Shown here: positions 9,548-18,155 of the stretch, one piece after another
Position numbering within the stretch: the stretch's first letter is position 1
Layout of the letters: each line of letters begins with the position of its first letter
NCBI RefSeq assembly: GCF_013390595.1
Contig: NZ_JACAWV010000026.1
Span: 62,001-126,000, forward strand
DNA from: Rhizobium sp. RM
GTDB lineage: Bacteria > Pseudomonadota > Alphaproteobacteria > Rhizobiales > Rhizobiaceae
Reading direction: 5' to 3'
DNA length: 64,000 nucleotides
Translations under genes and position numbers: made by a program
The notes under the pieces: model-generated
Database searches by the model: none
What the model was told of the DNA's origin: nothing
What the model saw: the letters and a program-made list of their open reading frames with translations, nothing else

Positions 9548-10471
9548 GTGGCCGGTTTCCTCATCAAGCGATTGCTGCAGGCGATTTTCGTCGTCATTGC
9601 CATCACCCTACTCGTTTCCTTCGCCATCCGTCTGACGGGCGATCCAGCAGTCACCATGTTCCAGGGCGGCGGAGCCATGACGGAAGACGATCTGGCGCGC
9701 ATTCGTGCAGCGCTTGGGACCGATCGGCCATTCTTCGAGCAATATTTCAGCTTCCTCAAAGGTCTGGTGACGCTGGATTTCGGTCGTAGTTTCACCGGCA
9801 GTACACCGGTGTCACGGCTGATTGCGGATGCCTTGCCTGCGACCCTGCTCCTGGCCCTCATTTCGATGGCAGTTTCGATTGCATTGTCGATCCCGCTCGG
9901 TATCAAGGCCGCGACTTCACGTGGCAAGGCTGCCGATCAGGTGATCCGCATCTTCTCGCTGGTTGGGCTCTCCTTCCCCAACTTCTGGCTGGCCACGATG
10001 CTGGTTCTGCTCTTTTCCATTACGCTTGGCTGGTTGCCGCCAAGCGGTATGGGTGGTTTTGCAAGCTATGTCATGCCGGCTGTGACCATGGGTGTCATTC
10101 TGACAGCGACCAATGTCCGTCTGGTGCGCACAGCCATGCTTGACACGCTTCGTTCGCAATACGTCATGGTGGCGCGCGCCAAAGGGCTCAGCGAAACCAA
10201 GGTTCTCTACAAGCACGCATTGCGCAACTGCGCCATTCCGTTGATTACATATTTCGGTCTGCAGTTCGGTGGCCTTCTCGGCGGCATCGTTGTCATTGAA
10301 CGTGTGTTCAACTGGCCGGGCCTCGGCACGCTCGCCTTTGATGCGGTCGGCGCACGCGATTACCCAGTGCTGCAGGCGGTCATCACCGTCCTGTCACTGA
10401 TGATTGTCGGCATCAACCTTCTGGTCGATATCGCCTACGGGCTGGTCGATCCGCGTATCCGCACGGAGTAA
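9548..10471 (+). CDS. Peptide-type ABC transporter permease (DppB family)
   Basis: First integral-membrane subunit of the 6-13 kb importer, 307 residues from GTG 9548. This start has AAGG about 8 bases upstream and places the family-typical FLIKRLLQAIFVVIAITLLV helix at the N-terminus. A longer reading from TTG 9485 has no good ribosome site and would make the 9495-9522 hairpin coding. Landmarks are LTGDPAV, the periplasmic TLDFGRSFTGSTPV, and the EAA loop (VRLVRTAMLDTLRSQYVMVA, then RAKGLSE). The C-terminus is DIAYGLVDPRIRTE. It is followed after six bases by the partner permease. Confidence 0.92.
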   Translation: MAGFLIKRLLQAIFVVIAITLLVSFAIRLTGDPAVTMFQGGGAMTEDDLARIRAALGTDRPFFEQYFSFLKGLVTLDFGRSFTGSTPVSRLIADALPATLLLALISMAVSIALSIPLGIKAATSRGKAADQVIRIFSLVGLSFPNFWLATMLVLLFSITLGWLPPSGMGGFASYVMPAVTMGVILTATNVRLVRTAMLDTLRSQYVMVARAKGLSETKVLYKHALRNCAIPLITYFGLQFGGLLGGIVVIERVFNWPGLGTLAFDAVGARDYPVLQAVITVLSLMIVGINLLVDIAYGLVDPRIRTE

Positions 10472-10477
10472 TTGACA

Positions 10478-11326
10478 ATGGCTGCCAGAACCTCCCGCCT
10501 TTCGCGCTTTGCCAATCTTGAATTTATCCTCGGTGCGTCCTTGACCACCGTCATCTGCCTTGCCGTCGTATTCTCCGACGTCCTTTTTCCGGGCGGAGCT
10601 GACAAGATCGATCTGATGGCGCGCCTCGCCAAACCTTTTGCAAATGCCGCGCACCCCTTCGGCACCGATCCGCTCGGGCGCGATGTTCTTGCCCGTGTTG
10701 TGGCAGGTGGAAAGATCTCGCTGCTTGTCGGATTTACCTCCGTTATCGGTGCCGTGATTTTCGGTGTCGCTGTCGGACTGGTCGCCGGCTATTACCGCGG
10801 CTTCTGGGACATGCTGGTCATGCGCTTTGCAGATATCCAGCTTGCCATGCCGTTCATCCTGCTCGCGATCACCTTCATTGCGATTGTGGGCGGCAGCCTG
10901 ACCAACACCATCATCTTGCTGATCGTGTCGCAATGGGTGCAGTACGCCCGTCTGGTGCGGGGATCTGTGCTGACACTGCGTGAACGGGAGTTCATTCTGT
11001 CTGCCCGCGCTATCGGCGTCAGGGACTGGCGCATCATCCTTCAGCATCTGTTGCCCAATCTCATCGGTCCCGTCATTGTTCTCATGACGCTGAACGTCGC
11101 CAACAATATCCTCCTTGAAAGCAGCCTTACCTTCCTTGGTCTTGGTGTCGATCCGACAATCCCAAGCTGGGGCGGAATGCTGGCCGATGGCCGTACCTAT
11201 CTGCAGACGGCATGGTGGGTCAGCGTTTTCCCGGGGCTTGCGATCCTTCTGACCGTGCTTGGCCTTAACCTTCTTGGAGACTGGCTTCGCGACAGCCTTG
11301 ATCCAACCGGCAGAACCTCGAGGTAA
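10478..11326 (+). CDS. Peptide-type ABC transporter permease (DppC family)
   Basis: Second membrane subunit, 282 residues. ATG 10478 has GGAG (10465-10468) nine bases upstream; a TTG two codons earlier is less likely. The protein has a short N-terminus, one helix, the DppC motif HPFGTDPLGRDVLARVVAGG at about residues 62-81, and the coupling loop YARLVRGSVLTLREREFILS followed by ARAIGV. The end is DWLRDSLDPTGRTSR. Unlike the OppC-type protein at 793 it has no long periplasmic insert. It is coupled to the downstream peptidase gene, whose start follows within five bases. Confidence 0.92.
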   Translation: MAARTSRLSRFANLEFILGASLTTVICLAVVFSDVLFPGGADKIDLMARLAKPFANAAHPFGTDPLGRDVLARVVAGGKISLLVGFTSVIGAVIFGVAVGLVAGYYRGFWDMLVMRFADIQLAMPFILLAITFIAIVGGSLTNTIILLIVSQWVQYARLVRGSVLTLREREFILSARAIGVRDWRIILQHLLPNLIGPVIVLMTLNVANNILLESSLTFLGLGVDPTIPSWGGMLADGRTYLQTAWWVSVFPGLAILLTVLGLNLLGDWLRDSLDPTGRTSR

Positions 11327-11331
11327 AAGTG

Positions 11332-13065
11332 ATGAGCAAGATTTTCGAACAGTCCTTCGACCGCTGCCTCGATGAACTCGTCGCTCGCGCTGTCCCTGGC
11401 CAATCATTCGAGGCATGGACCTTCGATGATACGGCGAGCCGTCGCGCAGCCGAGAGCGAGTTGAAGGCGAAGGGCGTGAATGCGCGCATCCGCAGTGCCT
11501 ACAAGCCGCTTCTCTTCACTTTTATCGAAGACATCGATCTCGAAGGTACAACCGCTATCGAAGTGTTCTACCCGGTGCATCAGAATGCGCCTGCCAACCG
11601 GTTCCGGCTTGAAGCCTATCCACTGGCAGCAATGGTGGGCACCGCAAGGATCGAGTTCATCGCCCGCGCCGATGGTGCCTTCCATTATGACGTCGTCCTC
11701 AAGCGTGGCGAGCATGAAGAAAAAATGACCGTGCTCGCGCCAAACCGCGTGCACACTGATGTCGTCGGCGAAACCAATCTGTCGCCGACGGGCTGGTACC
11801 GGGCTGAAGGCGACAAGGCAGGTGAGCGGCTGGAGACGGACTACGAGCGGCTTTTTGAAGCTGCTATCGGCGCTGTCGCCAACCATGACTGGGGCACGCA
11901 CGAACCCTATTTCGAAGAGTTGAACATCCGCGTTTCGCATCCGGCTGGTGATCTGCCCCTTCCTGTCGGCGACGAGGTTGTCAGCCTGCGCGAGGCACTG
12001 CACGAGGATTTCTATTTCTCGCTTCTCGAGTTTTTCCAGAAGAAGTCCGGCAGGCCGCTTGGCGACCGGGGACTGAAGCCGGGGCAGATTGTGCCAGAGA
12101 TTGTCAGGAGTGAGGGCGAGATTTCTGTTGCGATCGAGACCCGTGCGCTCAGCACTGGCTTCCTTGATGGTAAGGAGCAGGGGATTGACAACGCCGCTGA
12201 GCCGGTTGCGGCCGCCCAGATTGCGAAGTTGCTCGATGACGTTGGTGGCGAGGCGTTTGTCGCCGTTTCACGTTCCGGCCGGGCGGTGAACGCCCGCTAC
12301 ATCAAAGGCACCGATGCAGCCGTCATGATCAGCGGTGGCCAGCATCCAAATGAAACGACCGGCATTGTTGGCGCGATCCGTGCGGCCCTGAAGCTTCGCC
12401 AACAGAACGGCGCGCATTTCACCATCTCGCCGCTTGAAAACCCGGATGGCTATGCACTCCATCAGCGTCTTCGCGTCGACAACCCGCGTCACATGCACCA
12501 TGCCGCTCGCTACACAGCGCTCGGTGATGACCTTGAGTATCGCACCGAGGAGAATTCAGGTCAGCATCTGAACGAAAAGGCAATCCGGTTCAAGGCACAG
12601 GACCTCAGCGGAGCTGACGTGCATGTGAACCTGCATGGTTATCCATCGCATGAGTGGACACGCCCGCTATCGGGTTACGTGCCTCGCAATTTCGCGATGT
12701 GGACATTGCCAAAAGGCTTTTTCCTGGTCATGCGTCATCACGCGGGCTGGACAGAGCAGGCAGAAGCGATGCTCGATCATGTGACACGTCACCTTGGCGC
12801 CATTCCGGGAATTCTCGACTACAACAACCGGCAAATCGCACTTTACGAAGCGCATGCCGGCGAAACGGGTTTCCGCATCATCAATGGCTTCCCGTGCCTA
12901 TCAACGGTTGATGACAGGCACACTGTGCCCCTGACGTTGATCACTGAGTATCCGGATGAAACCATCTACGGCGATGATTTCATCATCGGCCATACGGCGC
13001 AGATGGAGACCGTGATCTCTGCATACGATGCTTGGCAGATCATCAGGGCGAAGGCGATCGCGTAG
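11332..13065 (+). CDS. M14-family zinc carboxypeptidase-like protein
   Basis: Last gene of the peptide-import operon, 577 residues. The C-terminal part (from about residue 300) resembles M14 zinc carboxypeptidases/deacylases. GGQHPNET supplies the H-x-x-E zinc pair (His338, Glu341), NLHGYPSHEW the third ligand (His435), and ITEYPDE a plausible catalytic Glu near 539. About 300 residues precede the catalytic domain and match nothing I recognise. No signal peptide is seen, so the enzyme should be cytoplasmic and act on what the transporter brings in. ATG 11332 is preferred over the overlapping GTG 11329; GAGG precedes it across the previous stop. The true substrate could be a peptide, acyl-amino acid or opine-like amide. 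Confidence 0.85.
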   Translation: MSKIFEQSFDRCLDELVARAVPGQSFEAWTFDDTASRRAAESELKAKGVNARIRSAYKPLLFTFIEDIDLEGTTAIEVFYPVHQNAPANRFRLEAYPLAAMVGTARIEFIARADGAFHYDVVLKRGEHEEKMTVLAPNRVHTDVVGETNLSPTGWYRAEGDKAGERLETDYERLFEAAIGAVANHDWGTHEPYFEELNIRVSHPAGDLPLPVGDEVVSLREALHEDFYFSLLEFFQKKSGRPLGDRGLKPGQIVPEIVRSEGEISVAIETRALSTGFLDGKEQGIDNAAEPVAAAQIAKLLDDVGGEAFVAVSRSGRAVNARYIKGTDAAVMISGGQHPNETTGIVGAIRAALKLRQQNGAHFTISPLENPDGYALHQRLRVDNPRHMHHAARYTALGDDLEYRTEENSGQHLNEKAIRFKAQDLSGADVHVNLHGYPSHEWTRPLSGYVPRNFAMWTLPKGFFLVMRHHAGWTEQAEAMLDHVTRHLGAIPGILDYNNRQIALYEAHAGETGFRIINGFPCLSTVDDRHTVPLTLITEYPDETIYGDDFIIGHTAQMETVISAYDAWQIIRAKAIA

Positions 13066-13079
13066 AGATCGACAACAAT

Positions 13080-13121
13080 GGCGGAGCAATTCCAGCTCCG
13101 CCGATGCAGCCGTGGCATCGG
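13080..13121 (+). terminator. Tandem hairpins ending the peptide-import operon
   Basis: Two adjoining perfect stems lie 14 bases past the peptidase stop. The first is GGCGGAGC/GCTCCGCC (13080-13087 with 13095-13102, 7-base loop). The second is CCGATGC/GCATCGG (13101-13107 with 13115-13121). They lie between convergent genes and probably end transcription, although no T-run follows. Confidence 0.55.
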
Positions 13122-13198
13122 TTCAGACCTTACCTTCCTTGCTTTGCCGTAAGCTGTCTAGAAAAGACTTTTGGCCGAAAACGGCGCCGTTGGCTGCC

Positions 13199-14080
13199 TC
13201 ATGTCCGAGGTTCGAAACAGCCAAGCGGGATCTTTAGATAAGAACGCCCGTTTTCTTCCGGTTCTGGCAACCGTCCGCCGCGAAGGTTTACCTGCAGGGC
13301 CGCGAGCATTAGTTGTGGCAACGGCAGTGTTGCGTCGCGTGCTTCCCGGACCTTCACAAATTCGTCCTCGGTTGGCAGGCCGGCGAAATGCTTGTTGCCG
13401 ACAATCTGGTCCTCAACGGTGGTTTCGCAAAGCGCTTCGCGCCCATCAGGTGCATAATCGTGGCCGACGAAAAGTCGGGTTTTGGGCGGAAGGTCGAGGA
13501 TACGCCTGATGCTGCGATAAAGGTCACGGGCATTCCCCCCTGGAAAATCTGCCCTGCTCGAACCGCTGTCGGGCATCATCAGCGTGTCGTGAACGAAAGC
13601 CGCATCGCCGGCCACGTAGGTTATCGACGCCATCGTGTGACCGGGTGAGAAGAAAACGGTCACAGGGATGTTGCCGACCATGAAGGTCTCACCGTCCGCG
13701 AATAACCGATCCCAGTCGGAGCCGTCAGCGGAGATTGCCTCGCCCAGATTATAGATGTTGCGCCAGAGCGCCTGAATTTTTTTGACGTGTTCGCCGATTG
13801 CCGTGGGTGCTGCGAGCTTTCCTTTCAGATACTGCGCCGCCGAGAAGTGGTCTGCATGCGGATGAGTGTCGAGTATCCAGACGACCTCGATCCCGCTTTC
13901 AGAGATGTAATCGAGGATCTCGTCGGCACGCACTGTGTTCGTGGCAGCCGCTGCCGCATCATAACCAAGCACAGGATCGATGATCGCACCCTTCATGGTG
14001 GCCGGATCGTGAAACACATATTGCCAGCTTCCGGTCGGCTTGTCCCAGAAGGCTTTCACGACTGGCGCGACAATGCTCAT
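13199..14080 (-). CDS. Metallo-beta-lactamase-fold hydrolase, persulfide dioxygenase (ETHE1)-like
   Basis: A 293-residue MBL-fold protein. The metal site is intact: HPHADH at residues 73-78 (H-x-H-x-D-H), FSPGHTMASITY, the Asp of AFVHDTLMMPD, and FVGHDY. The stretch DSGSSRADFPGGNARDLYRS parallels the ETHE1/Blh persulfide dioxygenase signature, in which glutathione persulfide is oxidised to sulfite with a mononuclear iron. Assignment to that subgroup, rather than glyoxalase II, is a family inference. The start at 14080 is supported by CAGGAG seven bases upstream on the coding strand; the longer frame to 14290 has no ribosome site. It is a single gene, not fused to a phosphatase-like domain as in Blh. 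Confidence 0.85.
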   Translation of the reverse strand: MSIVAPVVKAFWDKPTGSWQYVFHDPATMKGAIIDPVLGYDAAAAATNTVRADEILDYISESGIEVVWILDTHPHADHFSAAQYLKGKLAAPTAIGEHVKKIQALWRNIYNLGEAISADGSDWDRLFADGETFMVGNIPVTVFFSPGHTMASITYVAGDAAFVHDTLMMPDSGSSRADFPGGNARDLYRSIRRILDLPPKTRLFVGHDYAPDGREALCETTVEDQIVGNKHFAGLPTEDEFVKVREARDATLPLPQLMLAALQVNLRGGRLPEPEENGRSYLKIPLGCFEPRT

Positions 14081-14403
14081 GCAAATCTCCTGTCTATCCT
14101 GCGGCGTCAAAACGCCCGGTCGGTCATATGTTGCAAAAGGGCTGCGGAAGCATTGCTTCGATGTCAGACGTGATTGTTCTCTGGACTCATGGGATTTGTA
14201 CACGGCTTCGTCGATGCGTAAAGCCATGCGATTTGGATCTGCTGATCGAGCGGTGCGTTCAAGTAATGCTGCCGAGGCTAAGACTGGCAAAACTCTGTCA
14301 TCTGACTGAGTTCTTGGTGAGCGCGGTGATGATCATTTTTTGATGTGACTTCAGTCCAGCCCACGTGGCATTGCGGTATCGATGATTATTGGAGGCTCGA
14401 TAA
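14081..14403. other. Divergent intergenic region
   Basis: This 323-base stretch lies between the divergent genes at 14080 and 14404 and should contain both promoters. I see no RNA gene, no convincing small gene and no strong palindrome. The only clear signal is GGAGG at 14391-14395 serving the gene at 14404. Confidence 0.5.
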
Positions 14404-15189
14404 GTGAGATTGAAATACGCGCTGTTGGCAGCTTCTTTGACAACCTGCTTTCTCGGATACGGTCCAGCCCGTGCAACGACCCCTGAGCACGATCCGTGCG
14501 AGATTCATCGGTACAACGGAATGGACTTCGTTGTTTGTGCAGCCAGGCCCGGATCGACAAATTTGAAACTGGCGTGGGCTGATAAGGAGGGGAAACCCTA
14601 TCGGAGCTTTTCGAGCCTTCGTCGCGCAATGACCGCCGAAGGCAAGCACATACGCTTCGCAATGAATGCAGGCATGTTTGATGAACAATACAGGCCGGTC
14701 GGGCTCTATGTTGAAGACGGCGCTGAGCTGAACGCGATTAACACCGGGACATCGGATAAGCAGCCTGCTCCGAACTTCTTCAAACAGCCGAATGGTGTGT
14801 TTTATCTCTCATCCGGAGGAGCAGGTATCCTTCCGACGAAGGAGTTCCGGGCCGCGGCGCCGAACGTTGATTTTGCTACCCAGTCTGGTCCCATGCTGGT
14901 CACAAACAATGAGATAAATCCTATTTTCATAACGGGCTCATCGGACAGGACGCGCAGAAGTGGGGTAGGGCTTTGCGCCGACGACATGCTTATTTTTGTT
15001 GCGAGTGAGAAGAACATCAATTTCTACGATTTCGCGACAGTGTTTCGAGACACGCTTAAATGCCAGAATGCACTTTTCCTCGATGGTGGCGATGGAGTTG
15101 GTTTTTTCAGTCCGACGTTGAAGCGAAATGATTGGTCATGGCACGGCGGTTATGGGCCCATGATCGTATTGTTTGCAGAAGATCCATAG
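14404..15189 (+). CDS. Exported phosphodiester glycosidase-domain protein (NAGPA-like, PF09992)
   Basis: A 261-residue protein with an N-terminal Sec signal peptide (RLKYALLAASLTTCF core, likely cut after ARA near residue 24), so periplasmic or secreted. The body follows the PF09992 phosphodiester-glycosidase pattern: FVVCAARPGSTNLKLAW, RFAMNAGMFDEQYRPVGLYV, FATQSGPMLV, RRSGVGLCADD, and the conserved ALFLDGGDGVGFFSP and GPMIVLF. Members cleave sugar-phosphodiester bonds or act on cell-surface glycans; the natural substrate is not known here. The start is GTG 14404, supported by GGAGG with 8-base spacing. It has no linked partner and converges on the siderophore operon, separated from it by a strong inverted repeat. 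Confidence 0.85.
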   Translation: MRLKYALLAASLTTCFLGYGPARATTPEHDPCEIHRYNGMDFVVCAARPGSTNLKLAWADKEGKPYRSFSSLRRAMTAEGKHIRFAMNAGMFDEQYRPVGLYVEDGAELNAINTGTSDKQPAPNFFKQPNGVFYLSSGGAGILPTKEFRAAAPNVDFATQSGPMLVTNNEINPIFITGSSDRTRRSGVGLCADDMLIFVASEKNINFYDFATVFRDTLKCQNALFLDGGDGVGFFSPTLKRNDWSWHGGYGPMIVLFAEDP

Positions 15190-15223
15190 TTCTCAGCGGT
15201 AACGTCTCGCAACGCTCAGCAGG

Positions 15224-15267
15224 TCTCCAAACTGGATGTCGGGCTTTGAGCGCTCCCAGTTTGGAGA
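15224..15267. terminator. Long inverted repeat between convergent genes (bidirectional terminator candidate)
   Basis: TCTCCAAACTGG (15224-15235) is the exact complement of CCAGTTTGGAGA (15256-15267), a 12-bp perfect stem with a 20-base loop. It sits in the 107-base gap between a rightward gene ending at 15189 and a leftward operon ending at 15297, the expected place for a shared terminator. Confidence 0.55.
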
Positions 15268-15296
15268 TCACCATCGGTTGGGCGGCGGTCACGGGC

Positions 15297-17264
15297 CTAC
15301 GCTTTTTTCCGCATCATAAACATCAGAAACGGCGCGCCGATCATCGCCGAGACGAGGCCAGCCGGAATTTGATACGGAGACACAAGGGTACGCCCGAGGA
15401 AATCGGCAGCGACCATCAGCGCACCGCCAATAAATGCCGCTCCAATCATTTGAGGCAAGGCACGCGCTAGGCCTGCTTCGCGCGCAAGATGCGGCCCCAT
15501 CAGTCCCACGAATGACAGGGGTCCCACAGTGAGAGTCGCCGCTCCGGTCATCAGACCCGCCAATGCGAAGAGAACAAATCTCGATCTTGCTAATGATATG
15601 CCGACAGCCGACGATGGTGATGGGCCTAGTGGAAGGATATCGAGCCACCGGCGCGTTGCAAAAGCAATAGATATCAGTACCGCGCCAATTCCGACCTCGG
15701 CCAACGCGCTTGAGCTGTCGACAAGGTAGGTTGAACCGCTCATCCACCGCATGAGCAAAGCTGCCCTAGGATCTCCTGTCGAACTCAATACACCGACAAC
15801 CGCATCGACCATTGCGCTCAACGCGATGCCGGCCAGCAATACGCGTTCAGGTGAAAACCCAGATCGTCGCGAGCTCAGGAAAATGACCGCCAGCACAGCA
15901 ATTGCACCGGCAATTGCGAAGGTGAACTGACCAAACAATCTCGGAGCAACTGCAAACAGGCCGATAGCAACGCCGAACGTTGCCCCCGCACTGATACCCA
16001 GAACTTCTGGGCTCGACATCTCATTTCCCGTGAGACGCTGCAAGATTGAACCTGCGACAGCAAGCATTGCACCGGCAGCCAGAGCGGCCAACACCTTTGG
16101 CATACGAATGGCAAGGAGCTCTGATGCGAGATCGCCTCGAAGGATCGAAAGATTGCCATCAATGCTGCGTCCAACCAGAATGCTGATGGCGAGAATCAGG
16201 CAAAGAGAAACTGCAGCGACCGTTATCGATGTCGTCACGCCAAAAGGTCGAGGCCTGTTCCATGCTGATGATTGCTGGATCCTGTGGCGTATCTTCAACC
16301 GTGGCAGCAGCGCCAGCAGAAGCGGTGATCCGAAGATTGCCGTGACAGCACCTGTGGGCAGGAAATCGCCAAGGCCACCCGCCACCAACTGAAGCACAGC
16401 GTCCGTGCAGAACAGAAGGCTTGCTCCAATGAGGGGAGACCAGAAGATCAGTTGCCCGGGACGCCGGGCGCCTGCCAGTCGCGAAAGCGTCGGCGCGACC
16501 AAGCCGATGAAACTGATAACTCCGACCGCGCTTGTCACGAATGCGGCAAGGGCCACGGCGCAGGCGATGGCGATAAAACGCAACCGGCCCGCTCTTACAC
16601 CTAGGGCTGAAGAACTGTTGTCTCCAAGGTCGAGGATCGAAAGAGGCCTTGTGATCAATCCGCAGACGATCGCAACCGCGGCAATTTTCCATAGCAAAAA
16701 GACTGGGATGGCCCAACTTTGCTGCGACAGAGAGCCGCTTCCCCAGATGAACAGGCTCGCAAGATAACGCTGGTTGAGATAGGTCAGGATTGCGGATAGA
16801 CCACCGCACCACAGGCCGAGCACCAGTCCCGAAAGGACGAGTGAATAGGGTGAAAAGCCGCGTCGCGCCCCGAGACTGACGACAATTGCTGCGGCAATCC
16901 CGCTTCCTGCCAGGGCCACGAGATCGCGATTGGCGCCGAGCAACCCCGGAAGAAAAAGTGAGGCCAACACAAGCGCGAGGTTCGCGCCTGCTGACACACC
17001 GAGTGTTGTCGGATCTGCAAGGGGATTGCGCAAGACTTGCTGGAACAAAGCGCCCGCCAATGCCAACGCCGCGCCCACAAGGACAGCTGTCGCAAGGCGG
17101 GGAAGGGTTGAGTAATAAAGCACGAGCCGCGTTGGATCGTAGTCTACATCAGAAGGAACCGACAACGACGGCGCGACAAGGAATGCCGATGCACACAAAC
17201 CGGCGATAAGAAAGACTGCGACGACGAGCGCCGGACCATAGGTTTCTCGGCGAGCAAGGGTCAT
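15297..17264 (-). CDS. fhuB: Ferric-siderophore ABC permease, FhuB-type fused double domain
   Basis: A 655-residue inner-membrane permease formed by two FecCD-family halves in one chain, the arrangement of FhuB. Each half has the signature loop: NPLADPTTLGVSAGANL in the first and NEMSSPEVLGISAGATFG in the second. Each ends with the GxxSFVGLMGPHLAR or GVISFIGLVAPTLSR region that docks the ATPase. About 20 membrane helices are expected. ATG 17264 overlaps the stop of the FhuD-type gene by four bases (ATGA). It is the last gene of the receptor-esterase-FhuC-FhuD-FhuB operon, read leftwards. FhuB homologues usually carry ferric hydroxamates, but the linked esterase leaves the siderophore class open. 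Confidence 0.93.
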   Translation of the reverse strand: MTLARRETYGPALVVAVFLIAGLCASAFLVAPSLSVPSDVDYDPTRLVLYYSTLPRLATAVLVGAALALAGALFQQVLRNPLADPTTLGVSAGANLALVLASLFLPGLLGANRDLVALAGSGIAAAIVVSLGARRGFSPYSLVLSGLVLGLWCGGLSAILTYLNQRYLASLFIWGSGSLSQQSWAIPVFLLWKIAAVAIVCGLITRPLSILDLGDNSSSALGVRAGRLRFIAIACAVALAAFVTSAVGVISFIGLVAPTLSRLAGARRPGQLIFWSPLIGASLLFCTDAVLQLVAGGLGDFLPTGAVTAIFGSPLLLALLPRLKIRHRIQQSSAWNRPRPFGVTTSITVAAVSLCLILAISILVGRSIDGNLSILRGDLASELLAIRMPKVLAALAAGAMLAVAGSILQRLTGNEMSSPEVLGISAGATFGVAIGLFAVAPRLFGQFTFAIAGAIAVLAVIFLSSRRSGFSPERVLLAGIALSAMVDAVVGVLSSTGDPRAALLMRWMSGSTYLVDSSSALAEVGIGAVLISIAFATRRWLDILPLGPSPSSAVGISLARSRFVLFALAGLMTGAATLTVGPLSFVGLMGPHLAREAGLARALPQMIGAAFIGGALMVAADFLGRTLVSPYQIPAGLVSAMIGAPFLMFMMRKKA

Positions 17265-18142
17265 GGTTCGCGCTCCAGAAGTTCTGTCAGGAGACCCGCA
17301 AACCGAACCGCCTCGTTCACCATGCCAAACATCAGCGCGGCAGGGAGGATCGATAGATGGCCGGGACGTGCAAATGGAAGTTTCCTCCAGAGAGGGCTTT
17401 GCGCAAGTTTTGGCAAAACGTCCGGCGGAACTGGGTCAAAAGCCACGAGGCGCGCATCCTGGTCTTCGATCTTGGAAAGGTCTTCAATTCCGATGGTTTC
17501 GAAACCCCAGAAGTTGGACTGCCTGGTCCAGGCGTTCCTGACGCCGATCCGCTCAAGCACGTTGTGAAAAAGTCCGGGGCTTGAATAAATGCGCAGGTGG
17601 CGCGCATCCATGAAATTCACCAACGCAATCGAGGGCACGTTCTTGCCTGCCAATCGCTGGCGGCATTGGTCAAAGAATGCCTCGGATCGCTGTAGAAACG
17701 CCTCCGCCTCTTTTTCCCTGCCCAGTTCAACCGATAGCTTGCGTGTCGCGGCTATTGCGGACTGGAGAACAGGCCCACTGTCAGGTGTAAAGATTTCGAG
17801 GCGGACAATCTTCCCGTAGGGCTTCAGCCTTGGCAGCACCTCGTCGAGGTAAGGTGTTGTCAAAATGATATCGGGTTTCAGCTGGAGCAGGATTTCGACG
17901 TTCACCTCGAATGCACTGCCGATATCGACAACTGAATCTGGCATAACCGGCTCGACAACCCAGCGGCCCCAATCTGCGAGATCTGAAATGCCGACCGGTG
18001 ATATCCCAAGCGACAGAAGCGTGGACGACAGACCGTAATCCAGGCTGACAATTCTTTGACCCGATGTTTGCGCCAGTGCTGGCGTAGAACTAGCGGCCAT
18101 CGCTGCTGCAAATTGGAGAACGGTCCTTCGCGAGACGATCAT
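17261..18142 (-). CDS. fhuD: Ferric-siderophore binding protein, FhuD-type, Tat signal
   Basis: Periplasmic receptor that hands the ferric siderophore to the FhuB-type permease. The 293-residue protein starts with a twin-arginine signal (VSRRTVLQFAAAMAASSTPA, cut near ALAQ). It then shows the class III helical-backbone fold: RIVSLDYGLSSTLLSLGISPVGI, LKPDIILTTPYLDE, and late LSILPAALMFG. ATG 18142 is chosen because GAGGG lies just upstream and the twin-arginine motif then falls at the correct distance. An ATG eight codons earlier overlaps the ATPase gene and is possible. It lies 13 bases after the FhuC-type stop and overlaps the permease start. Confidence 0.92.
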   Translation of the reverse strand: MIVSRRTVLQFAAAMAASSTPALAQTSGQRIVSLDYGLSSTLLSLGISPVGISDLADWGRWVVEPVMPDSVVDIGSAFEVNVEILLQLKPDIILTTPYLDEVLPRLKPYGKIVRLEIFTPDSGPVLQSAIAATRKLSVELGREKEAEAFLQRSEAFFDQCRQRLAGKNVPSIALVNFMDARHLRIYSSPGLFHNVLERIGVRNAWTRQSNFWGFETIGIEDLSKIEDQDARLVAFDPVPPDVLPKLAQSPLWRKLPFARPGHLSILPAALMFGMVNEAVRFAGLLTELLEREP

Positions 18143-18155
18143 CGAACCCTCAAAC

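Noticed and set aside
10394-11416. Leftward open frame of 340 codons
   Set aside because: It is antisense to a permease gene and extends over two gene junctions; composition is charged and low in hydrophobic residues.
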